64,000 nt of DNA from Lachnospiraceae bacterium AB2028 (lineage in GTDB: Bacteria; Bacillota; Clostridia; Lachnospirales; Lachnospiraceae). Each line of letters opens with the position of its first letter. Position 1 is the first letter of the stretch. Below the pieces are notes generated by a model. That model made no database searches. It was given only the letters and a program-made list of their open reading frames with translations, and was not told where the DNA came from. Below, one piece after another: positions 16,969 through 24,774 of the stretch. The DNA lies in assembly GCA_000621425.1 (NCBI GenBank), contig KK211275.1:226523-290522 (forward strand). Direction: 5' to 3'. A program made the translations under genes and the position numbers.

Positions 16969-18402
16969 CTATCTGAACTTCAACGTGCTGCCATTGAACT
17001 TTTTACTCTCATATACACCGCTGTCTGCCAGTTTGTACAGATCTTCGAAAGAACGCTTATCTCCGTCTTTGAAGAACACAGCACCCGCGCTTACACAGAT
17101 TCTGTTGTCCCCAAGCTCCGGAATATCCATACCTGCGATTTCCTTAAAGAACCGGTCCATCATTTCCCTGCCGGCTTCTTCGCCATTTAAATTCATAACA
17201 TATAGGGCATACTCGTCACCGCCCAAACGGAAAATGATATCCTCGTCTCTGAAAACGTGTTTCAGTGAGTCAGCAATACCGCGGATCACCTTATCACCTA
17301 CATTATGGCCATAGTCATCGTTGATATCCTTGAAATTGTCAACATCCAGGATGCAGAGCATTCCGGCCTGGTTGTTTGCCATGGCTTCGATCACTTTTTG
17401 TTCGCCGCTGCCACGGTTCAGTATGCCTGTCATGATATCGGTGCTGGCAAGGATCTCAAGGTTCTGCCGTTCCTTTGCCGAGGCTACAATATCGTCTACG
17501 TTCTTAAATCCGGCCAGTATATCGCTGCCCGGAATATTGGCATTGATAAGAATATATGTGAACTGATAATAATGTACTTCACCTTTATCTATAACACGGT
17601 AACTGGAAACATATTCCGAATTATCCCTGAGTTTGTTTTTAATAGTCTCCAGAGAAATGGCATCATACATCCATTCCTGGTCCTCAGAATACACACGGTC
17701 CTTTACATACTGTTTATAGAGCACATCGTAGGAATATACCTTTTCTCCTGCGCCCTCCATACCCTTTGTTACATAACCGTCAAGCTTTAAGATCACTACT
17801 CCGCCCGTCTGGGGATTGATCTTGAAGATATTGTAGTAATCGCGGCTTAAGGTCTCCACTATATCCAGCTGTTCCCTTAAATAGCGTTTATCGGAAATAT
17901 GCTTGCGAATGGATTTGTCAATATCACGAAAAGCGAGAATAAAATTCTCGGTTTCCCCCGGCTGTCCGGCCAGTGCGAAGGCCATCTGATGATAGGACAT
18001 ATTCCCGTCATCAGCCAGACGCATATAATCAAGTGTAAAAAGATCACCGTTTTTTATCCGTGAAATAACGACATCCAGTTTCACGTCCCTTTGGATGCTC
18101 TCTATGCTGTTTACCACGCACCTGTCCACATATTCCTCAATAAAACGGTCGTAATTGTCAAAACGGTATCCCAGCTCTACCGCGTAACGGTTCGTATTTT
18201 CTCCCGTCGAGCGGTACAGATACATCTTCTTTGTATTGGCATTGATTACCCAGATCGTATGATATTCTTTTCCGATTCCGGTAATGATACCTGTCAGACG
18301 ACGTATGCGTGCGTTAAAATCATCTACAAGTTTGTGCTGGTCTTCGGGATAGTTCGCCGGATCGATCAATTCATTCTCTTTTATGACTAAATCTGATTGC
18401 AT
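16969..18402 (-). CDS. Diguanylate cyclase with N-terminal sensory region
   Basis: A 477-residue soluble protein. The C-terminal GGDEF domain (about 310-477) makes c-di-GMP from two GTP: the active site reads GGDEY and the substrate loop NFKDINDDYGHNVGD. The product-inhibition I-site RDED lies exactly five residues before GGDEY, so feedback control is expected. Residues 1-300 contain two repeated alpha/beta segments resembling degenerate PAS domains; the signal is unknown. No membrane segment. The start codon is preceded by AGGAGGG on the minus strand. Confidence 0.92.
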   Translation of the reverse strand: MQSDLVIKENELIDPANYPEDQHKLVDDFNARIRRLTGIITGIGKEYHTIWVINANTKKMYLYRSTGENTNRYAVELGYRFDNYDRFIEEYVDRCVVNSIESIQRDVKLDVVISRIKNGDLFTLDYMRLADDGNMSYHQMAFALAGQPGETENFILAFRDIDKSIRKHISDKRYLREQLDIVETLSRDYYNIFKINPQTGGVVILKLDGYVTKGMEGAGEKVYSYDVLYKQYVKDRVYSEDQEWMYDAISLETIKNKLRDNSEYVSSYRVIDKGEVHYYQFTYILINANIPGSDILAGFKNVDDIVASAKERQNLEILASTDIMTGILNRGSGEQKVIEAMANNQAGMLCILDVDNFKDINDDYGHNVGDKVIRGIADSLKHVFRDEDIIFRLGGDEYALYVMNLNGEEAGREMMDRFFKEIAGMDIPELGDNRICVSAGAVFFKDGDKRSFEDLYKLADSGVYESKKFNGSTLKFR

Positions 18403-18558
18403 ATTCCCTCCTGCAAGCGGATCCTGATCTGATCAAACCGCTTGTGTACTTAAAATTTTACATCACTTTATATAAAGCGACAATACCGCATAGAATAAAA
18501 TCTATTACCTGTGTGTGTACTCCGCCGGACAGGTGAAGCGGAATTCATTTTTGACCGG

Positions 18559-18644
18559 GATAACAGGTGTCGGATAACAGGTATTGTCTAAAAAGCAATC
18601 CCGGAAAAGAATCAGGTGTCGGAAGGAATGGAAAATGGTATAAT
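18559..18644 (+). promoter_or_regulatory. Extended -10 promoter with upstream direct repeats
   Basis: GATAACAGGT occurs at 18559-18568 and again at 18573-18582 (period 14), and AGGTGTCGG occurs at 18566 and 18615. TGGTATAAT at 18636-18644 is an extended -10 box feeding the lipoprotein gene at 18673. The repeats may be operator sites. The rest of 18403-18558 shows nothing I can name. Confidence 0.45.
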
Positions 18645-18672
18645 CGCCGTGTAGGATGATAGGACAGATGTT

Positions 18673-19230
18673 ATGGTTGATCTTAAGAAAATGTTTTACA
18701 GAAAAAAGTTTATGAAGAAATCTGTATTGCCGGTTATGATGCTTGTCATTGCCTGCCTGTTATGTTCATGCAATGTTTCGGATAACACGGAAGAAAAGCC
18801 TGAAGTAAATCCAATAGAAAATCCAACAGAGAATTCTTTGGAAAATGACGGTGGGTACCATCCGGCCACAGATGAACAGGGAGTATTTGTCGGGCAGGAT
18901 AAAGAGGTGATCGGATATTATAAGCGCACCGCCATTGCCAGGGATTGCGAGACGCTCGAGGAAATGCAGTCGTTGCTTGATGAAGCAAAAAGGGGACATC
19001 TTGTCGTGAAGGAAGACGGCACGGCGTACTTTGAGCTTGATGGAGAAAAAACGGAATATTTTTATGATGATCATAATTTTTATCTGAGCAGTGATACAGA
19101 AAGAGCCAATGGGCTTTCTTATACCTATATTAACGGCAGGCTGATCATCTCTGACGAAACATCAGTAACACAGTATATGAGGCTTACGGATGATGAGATT
19201 GCGGCCTACCTTGAGAGTGAAGGATATTAA
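18673..19230 (+). CDS. Small lipoprotein of unknown function
   Basis: A secreted lipoprotein: a positively charged start, a hydrophobic stretch and a lipobox LLCSC, so the mature protein begins at a lipid-modified Cys. The start is either ATG 18673 (185 residues) or ATG 18712 (172 residues, MKKSVLPVMM), the latter giving a more typical signal peptide. The mature part has a Glu/Asn-rich linker followed by a domain in the style of Lachnospiraceae lipoproteins with a predicted beta-rich core (YFELDGEKTEYFYDDHNFYL). Function unknown. An inverted-repeat element begins at the base after its stop codon. Confidence 0.75.
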   Translation: MVDLKKMFYRKKFMKKSVLPVMMLVIACLLCSCNVSDNTEEKPEVNPIENPTENSLENDGGYHPATDEQGVFVGQDKEVIGYYKRTAIARDCETLEEMQSLLDEAKRGHLVVKEDGTAYFELDGEKTEYFYDDHNFYLSSDTERANGLSYTYINGRLIISDETSVTQYMRLTDDEIAAYLESEGY

Positions 19231-19456
19231 CTAAAACTTCCCACCCTTAACTTAACCACATGTACATGGTTGATAGTATCAATAAGCATTTCTGCATAAC
19301 TGAAGAACAGATGGATGCCTTCATTAGTGAATTCTACCTCGGATTACCGGATTATATGCAGAGCGCATTGGCCAAAGCGGCATAAATAACTATTTTGTTA
19401 GCTGAAATATTTAATTTTCAATGTGCGAGCCCCACTTTAGATGTGGGAAGTTTTAG
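19231..19456 (+). mobile_element. 226-bp element with perfect 14-bp inverted ends, possibly IS200/IS605-derived
   Basis: CTAAAACTTCCCAC at 19231-19244 is exactly complementary to GTGGGAAGTTTTAG at 19443-19456. The right end also contains CCCAC-TTTAGAT-GTGGG, a hairpin like the right ends of IS200/IS605 (TnpB-carrying) elements. No transposase is encoded; the only frame is a 39-codon one (19266-19385) without a ribosome site. It is best read as a non-autonomous or decayed element inserted directly behind the lipoprotein gene. Confidence 0.5.
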
Positions 19457-19529
19457 TAAATTACCAATCATTTGATATAATAAAAAAACATGTATGTCGC
19501 CATACCTAGTTTTTCAAGGAGTTTCAACA

Positions 19530-20000
19530 ATGATCAAGGTACTATTCATCTGCCATGGCAATATCTGTAGGAGCACAATGGCTCAGAGCATGTTTGCTTA
19601 TATGGCTGAAAAAAATTATAAGAAGGATGTTTTCGAGATCGAGTCTGCGGCCACTAGCCGTGAGGAGATCGGGAATACGCCGCACTACGGAACTGTTCAG
19701 AAGCTTCGTGAAGTGGGGATTCCCCTTGTGCCCCACAGGGCTGTTCAGATGACATATGAGGACTATGAATATTATGATTATTTGATCGGAATGGATACGG
19801 CAAACATCCGCAATATGCAGCGGATAGCCGGCGGACGGTCTGACAAGATATATAAGCTTTTGGATTTTGTATCCGGAATGGGACGGGGCAGGGATGTGGC
19901 TGATCCCTGGTATACCGGGAATTTTGATGCTACATACAGCGACCTGACCAAGGGGCTGGATGCTTTTTGGAAATACCTGGAAACGGAAGGCGTATTATGA
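19530..20000 (+). CDS. Low-molecular-weight protein tyrosine phosphatase
   Basis: A 156-residue cytoplasmic phosphatase. The C-x5-R active loop is CHGNICRS near the N-terminus and the general-acid aspartate lies in DPWYTG near the C-terminus, both typical of LMW-PTPs. Start moved to ATG 19530, 12 codons inside the open frame, because AAGGAG lies at the right distance and the family begins with this strand. No kinase or capsule gene is adjacent, so the partner is unknown. Confidence 0.93.
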   Translation: MIKVLFICHGNICRSTMAQSMFAYMAEKNYKKDVFEIESAATSREEIGNTPHYGTVQKLREVGIPLVPHRAVQMTYEDYEYYDYLIGMDTANIRNMQRIAGGRSDKIYKLLDFVSGMGRGRDVADPWYTGNFDATYSDLTKGLDAFWKYLETEGVL

Positions 20001-20026
20001 TCGTCTGAATGTATTTAAACTAATAC

Positions 20027-20054
20027 TTGTATTATTAATGATATAAGTTATAAT
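20027..20054 (+). promoter_or_regulatory. Promoter of the YhhQ-type transporter
   Basis: TTGTAT (20027-20032), 16-bp spacer, TATAAT (20049-20054). It places the transcript start near 20060, directly at the leader hairpins. Confidence 0.6.
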
Positions 20055-20057
20055 TGA

Positions 20058-20118
20058 GCCTGCGCGTGCATAGGGCAGGCGCCAAGCAGTTCGGGTCCGA
20101 TATCCTGCTTGTAAAATA
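20058..20118 (+). ncRNA. Compact leader RNA, candidate preQ1-type riboswitch
   Basis: GCCTGC (20058-20063) pairs with GCAGGC (20075-20080) around an 11-nt loop, and CAAGCAG (20083-20089) pairs with CTGCTTG (20105-20111). An A-rich single strand and the ribosome site AAAGGAGAG follow before ATG 20140. The leader is about 80 nt. Placement before a queuosine-precursor transporter fits the known use of preQ1 riboswitches, but the sequence does not match the class I consensus, so assignment is inference. Confidence 0.45.
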
Positions 20119-20139
20119 TTAAAACCAAAGGAGAGAAAA

Positions 20140-20886
20140 ATGAATTATCTGAAGAACGAACTGAAGGATTACAGGATCCTTCTGCGGAATGTGCCGTCCA
20201 TGGTCATTTCGATCTTTATCCTGTCGGTTGTCTGCATGAATCTTGTGGCAGGCAAGGAACTTTTTTCATCAAAGTATTTTTGTATAAACTGCGGGCTTGC
20301 ACTTTCATGGATATCTTTTTTGTGCATGGACTGCATCTGCAAGAGATTCGGGGCAAAGGCTTCCATTAAGATTTCACTTCTTGCAATGGTTGTAAACATT
20401 GTAACGGTGGCTGTCTTCTGGCTGCTCTCAATGACACCAGGACGCTGGGCCGCATATTACAGCGCTTCGGACCCTGAGGTTGGCGAGTATATCAATGCCG
20501 GACTGAATTCCACATTCGGAAGCGCATGGTATGTGGTGCTGGGCTCTGCCATTGCCATGCTTTTGTCTTCAGTAGTCAATGCACTTTTAAATGAAGTGAT
20601 CGGTAAAAAAGCTGATAAGGGCGGCTTCGGAGGTTTTGCTGTGCGTAGTTACATATCCACGGCAGTAGGCCAGTGGGTAGATAATTTTGTTTTCTCAGCC
20701 CTGGTTTCCCATGTGTTCTTCGGCTGGAACTGGACGCAGGTGCTTATCTGTTCAACCACATCAATGATAATTGAGCTTGTCGCTGAGGCAATATTCTCGC
20801 CTGTTGGCTACCGTGTATCCAAAGGCTGGGAGAAGGACGGCGTAGGCATAGAGTACTTAAAGACTGTATCAAAGAAAGCAGCGTAA
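20140..20886 (+). CDS. Queuosine precursor transporter (YhhQ/VUT family)
   Basis: A 248-residue membrane protein with about six hydrophobic segments. Family traits: an early VCMNLVAGKEL segment and the late GQWVDNFVFSALVSHVFFGW signature of the VUT family (DUF165), which imports queuine or preQ1 for tRNA queuosine. An insertion in the middle (about 105-165) is longer than in E. coli YhhQ. It has its own promoter and structured leader. A perfect 10-bp terminator hairpin follows. Confidence 0.85.
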   Translation: MNYLKNELKDYRILLRNVPSMVISIFILSVVCMNLVAGKELFSSKYFCINCGLALSWISFLCMDCICKRFGAKASIKISLLAMVVNIVTVAVFWLLSMTPGRWAAYYSASDPEVGEYINAGLNSTFGSAWYVVLGSAIAMLLSSVVNALLNEVIGKKADKGGFGGFAVRSYISTAVGQWVDNFVFSALVSHVFFGWNWTQVLICSTTSMIIELVAEAIFSPVGYRVSKGWEKDGVGIEYLKTVSKKAA

Positions 20887-20897
20887 TAATGAATGTC

Positions 20898-20949
20898 AGA
20901 GAATCCGATCATTCGGATTCTCTTTGTATGGCCGCATGTATTGTGGCGG
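20898..20949 (+). repeat. Terminator-hairpin-RBS cassette, copy B
   Basis: AGAGAATCCG (20898-20907) pairs perfectly with 20914-20923 and should end the transporter transcript. TTGTATG, then GCCGC and GTGGC (second hairpin), then GGAATGAG follow, just before the amidase start. The order and the TCTCTTTG junction match copy A at 1930. Confidence 0.6.
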
Positions 20950-20961
20950 AATGAGTATAGT

Positions 20962-22437
20962 ATGAAATTGGAAGAATTGTCAGGCGTTGAGCTTGGATCT
21001 GAGATAAGACGCGGAAACATCACTCCGACGGAAGTGGTGGATTATTTTGCTGACCGTATTGAAAAAAGGAATCCCGGAATCAATGCCTTTGTTTATACAA
21101 AATTTGACGTGGCAAGGGCAGAGGCTAAGCTCCTCGAGGAAAAGCTTGCACATGGGGAGGATACAGGTCCTTTGTCGGGAGTTCCTGTGGGGCTTAAGGA
21201 TTTCCTTCCTTCAAAAAAAGGTTGGACCAACAGTCACGGCGGCGTAAAGTCCCTTATCAGGGTAGATGAGGCAGACTCAGCCTTTTATGCTGCAGCAAGA
21301 AAGGCGGGAGCCATTGCTGTAGGTAAGACCAATGCACCTGCATTTGCTTTCAGGGGGACCTGTGACAATAAGCTCTACGGACCTACCTGCAACCCCTTCA
21401 ATACAGAATATAATTCCGGGGGATCATCCGGCGGATCTGCGGCAGCTGTTGCTGACGGCCTGGTTCCAATTGCAGAGGGTTCTGACGGAGGCGGCTCCAT
21501 AAGGATACCTTCTTCCTGGTGTTCATGTTTTGGCTACAAGGCTTCGGTGGGAACTATCCCTAGCATCTGCAGGCCGGATGGCTGGACTGCTACCCATCCA
21601 TATTGCTTTGATGGTGCCATTACCAGGACAGTTCTTGATAGTGCCGTGATGCTAAACTACATGGCTGTATATGATCCAAGGGATCCTTTGAGTTTAGACC
21701 ATGGCAGGAAAGACTTCACGGAGCTTATGAAAAAGCCCGTAAAGGGCTGGAAGGTTGCCTTTACTTCTGATTTTGATATCTTTACTGTTGATAATGAAGT
21801 GGCAAAAATAGTTGAGGCAGCAGCTCACCGGCTGGAAGAAGCTGGGGCGGATGTGGAAAAGGTACATTTTAACTTTAAGCATTCCCAGAATGATTTTGCA
21901 GAGCTCTGGTGCAGGAGCATATGTGTTGATACTGCCATTGATATGGAACTCTGGAAGAAAGACGGTTTTGAACTGGTCAGGGACCATAGGGATGAACTGC
22001 CGGAAGAATTCATATACTGGAACAAAGAGGCTCTTAATTCAAACATTCTGGATTACAGGTATTTCAATGATCTCCGCACAGAAATCCTGGATGCACAGCA
22101 GGACATATTCGATAATTATGACATTATCGTTTCGCCTGTTACTATCTGTCCGCCTGTAAGAAATGCTGATGACGGAAATACAAAGGGGCCTGAAGAATTA
22201 AACGGCAGGAAGATTGAGCCGTTAATTGGTTTTTGTGAGACTTTCTTTGAAAACTTTACAGGAAATCCTGCAGCATCAGTGCCTGCAGGACTGACGGCCA
22301 ATGGCCTGCCCGTGGGAATGCAGATAATTGGCAGGAAATTCAGGGATGAGGATGTGTTTGCCGTGGCACATTCATATGAACAGATAAGTCCGTGGGATTA
22401 TAGAATCCCTTATGGCAGGAAAATCCCCGGCACTTGA
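20962..22437 (+). CDS. Amidase signature family enzyme
   Basis: A 491-residue Ser-cisSer-Lys amidase. The catalytic Lys is in VGLKDF, the Gly/Ser-rich core is NSGGSSGGSAAAVA, and the nucleophilic Ser lies in SDGGGSIRIP. The family hydrolyses carboxamides; GatA is related, but no gatB or gatC is near, so this is more likely a catabolic amidase. ATG 20962 is chosen because it begins the conserved N-terminal helix (LSGVELGSEIRRG); the frame is open 23 codons further upstream through the hairpin repeat. Confidence 0.9.
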   Translation: MKLEELSGVELGSEIRRGNITPTEVVDYFADRIEKRNPGINAFVYTKFDVARAEAKLLEEKLAHGEDTGPLSGVPVGLKDFLPSKKGWTNSHGGVKSLIRVDEADSAFYAAARKAGAIAVGKTNAPAFAFRGTCDNKLYGPTCNPFNTEYNSGGSSGGSAAAVADGLVPIAEGSDGGGSIRIPSSWCSCFGYKASVGTIPSICRPDGWTATHPYCFDGAITRTVLDSAVMLNYMAVYDPRDPLSLDHGRKDFTELMKKPVKGWKVAFTSDFDIFTVDNEVAKIVEAAAHRLEEAGADVEKVHFNFKHSQNDFAELWCRSICVDTAIDMELWKKDGFELVRDHRDELPEEFIYWNKEALNSNILDYRYFNDLRTEILDAQQDIFDNYDIIVSPVTICPPVRNADDGNTKGPEELNGRKIEPLIGFCETFFENFTGNPAASVPAGLTANGLPVGMQIIGRKFRDEDVFAVAHSYEQISPWDYRIPYGRKIPGT

Positions 22438-22456
22438 ACAAAGTGCCGTTTTTTTT
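22428..22456 (+). terminator. Terminator overlapping the amidase stop codon
   Basis: CGGCACTT (22428-22435) pairs with AAGTGCCG (22441-22448) and is followed by eight T. Confidence 0.9.
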
Positions 22457-22560
22457 GTATCATATAAGGATAATGGAATAAATTTTGGATTCCGGAGGAC
22501 TGTATCGGTGTTAAGGAAAAGGAACAGTCCCGGACGGAATTACCGGCAACGGGGGCAGTT

Positions 22561-23817
22561 TTGCGCAGAAGGAACAGAAAAAGAGGATACTACAGTTCAT
22601 ATGGTTCGTATGGTTCATATGGACGGGACAGGAATAAGGAAAAGAAAGTAGCCATAGGCGTTGCAGCCGTTGTGCTGGTTGCCATTCTTATTATAGTGGT
22701 ATTAGGCTTAGTGCTTGGCGGCAAGAAGCCTGATGAAAATGAGATGGCAGAGGCTGTATCAGAGGATTTGGTTTCCGTAGACCTTATATTCCCGACGGTT
22801 TCCGTGGATGAAGCGGTTTCAGAGGATATAGCTGAGCCTGTGACACATCCGGATGATGATTTCAGGTGTAAGCCGCTGACTCCATTTTATGAAGGATATA
22901 AAGTTTATTCTGATGACACCACAGCTACTATTACAAGCGACAAGGTTATCAGTGAATACGCTGTCCTTATTGATTTAAGCGACGGACATGTGGTTGCCAG
23001 GAAGAATGCAGATACGGTTATTTATCCTGCGTCTATGACAAAGGTTATGACTGTGCTGGTGGCTGCAGAGAATATAACGGATCTGGATGCGGAATATGCA
23101 GTTTCCCAGGAGACCATGAACTATGTATTTACGAATGACTGCTCGGCCGTAAATTATGAAGTGGGCGAGGTGGCTACTGCCAGGGAGCTTTTTTACGGAA
23201 CCATTCTTCCCTCCGGGGCGGATGCGGCTCTTACGCTGGCAGATGCAGCCTGCGGCTCGAAAGATGCCTTCGTAGATGCAATGAATGACAAGGCGAAGGA
23301 ACTTGGCATAGCTAATACGGCACATTTTGAAAATCCTGTAGGCATTTTTTCTGAAGATAATAAATGTACCGTTACTGATATGGCCATGATAATGAAGGCT
23401 GCATTAGAGAACGAGATGTGTTTCAAGGCTTTGTCAGCCCACAAATATAAGACTGCAGAGACCGAAGAGCATCCGGACGGCATCAACATTTCAAATCGTT
23501 TCTTAAGGCGTATAGAGGATTTAGAAACTCCCGGTGAAGTAGTGGCTGCCAAGACCGGTTTCGTGAACCAGTCAAGGAACTGTGCGGTAAGCTACTTTGA
23601 GGCTTATGACGGAAAAGAATATATATGCGTTACCGGAAAATCAACTAGCGCATGGCAGGCGATATATGACCATGTGGAGATTTATAACAGGTACTGTGCC
23701 TGTGAGAAACCTGAGGAAACTGTATCCGAAGATACGGCGGCAAGTGAAAACCAGGCAGTAAGCGATGATCAGGCTGTGAGTGAAAACAGGACCACTGATA
23801 AGCCGGCGCTGCAGTAG
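22561..23817 (+). CDS. D-alanyl-D-alanine carboxypeptidase (serine-type, membrane anchored)
   Basis: A 418-residue penicillin-binding carboxypeptidase that trims peptidoglycan stem peptides. A short basic, Tyr/Ser/Gly-rich cytoplasmic start is followed by one membrane helix (about 30-52), an acidic linker with repeated AVSED units, and the peptidase S11 domain: SMTK (SxxK) within YPASMTKVM and KTGF near the end. At the place of SGN the sequence reads SGADAAL, so the third motif lacks its Asn. The C-terminus again carries acidic repeats (VSEDTAASENQAVSD). The start is uncertain: TTG 22561 is the only one in frame, and an alternative start GTG 22508 lies in a different frame. Confidence 0.85.
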   Translation: MRRRNRKRGYYSSYGSYGSYGRDRNKEKKVAIGVAAVVLVAILIIVVLGLVLGGKKPDENEMAEAVSEDLVSVDLIFPTVSVDEAVSEDIAEPVTHPDDDFRCKPLTPFYEGYKVYSDDTTATITSDKVISEYAVLIDLSDGHVVARKNADTVIYPASMTKVMTVLVAAENITDLDAEYAVSQETMNYVFTNDCSAVNYEVGEVATARELFYGTILPSGADAALTLADAACGSKDAFVDAMNDKAKELGIANTAHFENPVGIFSEDNKCTVTDMAMIMKAALENEMCFKALSAHKYKTAETEEHPDGINISNRFLRRIEDLETPGEVVAAKTGFVNQSRNCAVSYFEAYDGKEYICVTGKSTSAWQAIYDHVEIYNRYCACEKPEETVSEDTAASENQAVSDDQAVSENRTTDKPALQ

Positions 23818-23868
23818 AGGGAATCGCGTGTGTTCCATCGGATACAAGGATTTAATGAGGGGAAGCGT

Positions 23869-24774
23869 ATGATCCACGAAGATCTTGAGGCAAAACTTAA
23901 TATTTCATATTCGGTTCCGGAAGGAATAAAGGAATCAAAGGTACTGCTTTACCGGTACATCGACAGGGCTGTTTATGTGAAACAGAAGACGGATGATACA
24001 GTAGTGCTTCCTGATCTTGATGAGGTTGTGAAAGCTATAGCGGAGGAGGCCGAGCTGGTGACCGGAGGCAAGCTTGCTGACGGAAGCAGCGGTCCTGATC
24101 CGATATATCTTTTTACGATCGGGGAAACGGCTTTTTATACGATTGCAGAGGAATACCTGACTGCATATACCAGCCTTGTTGCAATGAACCTTGCTACCGT
24201 TGAACTGAGGTTCTTCAGGAAATCAGCAGACAGGGCATATAATTTTGCGGCTGCAACAGGATGGCAGCTTTATAAATGGTATGTTGAGAACAGGTACTGC
24301 GGAAGATGCAGCGATTACATGATACCCGGCAAGACAGAACGGTCACTTGTGTGCAGCAAATGCGGGATGACTATATATCCCAATATCATGCCTGCGGTGA
24401 TAGTCGGTGTCACCAACGGGGATAAGATTCTGATAACAAGATACAAAGACCGGGCTTACAAAGGCCATGCCCTGATAGCAGGCTTCTGTGAGATAGGCGA
24501 AACTGCTGAGGATACCGTAAGAAGAGAAGTAATGGAGGAGTCCGGACTCAGGGTAAAGAATATAAGGTATTACAAGAGCCAGCCCTGGGGCTTTGACCAG
24601 GACCTGCTGATGGGATTTTATTGTGATGTTGACGGCAGTGATGAGATAAAGATGGATATGGGGGAACTTTCGGAAGCTGTCTGGCTTGAACGTACAGAGA
24701 TAGAAGACACTTTCGAGAACATGAGCCTGACAAATGAAATGATAGTCAGATTCAAAGAGGGGGAACAGGTATGA
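23869..24774 (+). CDS. nudC: NADH pyrophosphatase, NudC-like Nudix hydrolase
   Basis: A 301-residue enzyme that splits NAD(H) into AMP and NMN(H) and, in known homologues, removes NAD caps from RNA. A four-Cys zinc ribbon (CGRC...CSKCG, about 141-166) precedes the Nudix box GFCEIGETAEDTVRREVMEE, which has all metal-binding Glu residues, followed by the SQPWGFDQDLLMGF stretch that marks the NudC subfamily. Start ATG 23869 is behind AGGGGAAG. The stop overlaps the next start by ATGA. Confidence 0.92.
   Translation: MIHEDLEAKLNISYSVPEGIKESKVLLYRYIDRAVYVKQKTDDTVVLPDLDEVVKAIAEEAELVTGGKLADGSSGPDPIYLFTIGETAFYTIAEEYLTAYTSLVAMNLATVELRFFRKSADRAYNFAAATGWQLYKWYVENRYCGRCSDYMIPGKTERSLVCSKCGMTIYPNIMPAVIVGVTNGDKILITRYKDRAYKGHALIAGFCEIGETAEDTVRREVMEESGLRVKNIRYYKSQPWGFDQDLLMGFYCDVDGSDEIKMDMGELSEAVWLERTEIEDTFENMSLTNEMIVRFKEGEQV

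Noticed and set aside
19266-19385. 39-codon ORF inside the inverted-repeat element
   Set aside because: Protein-like composition but no ribosome site and no known relative; not called as a gene.
22508-22651. GTG-started basic ORF overlapping the start of the carboxypeptidase gene
   Set aside because: It ends after about 48 codons in the other frame and has no domain; kept only as a note on the uncertain start.
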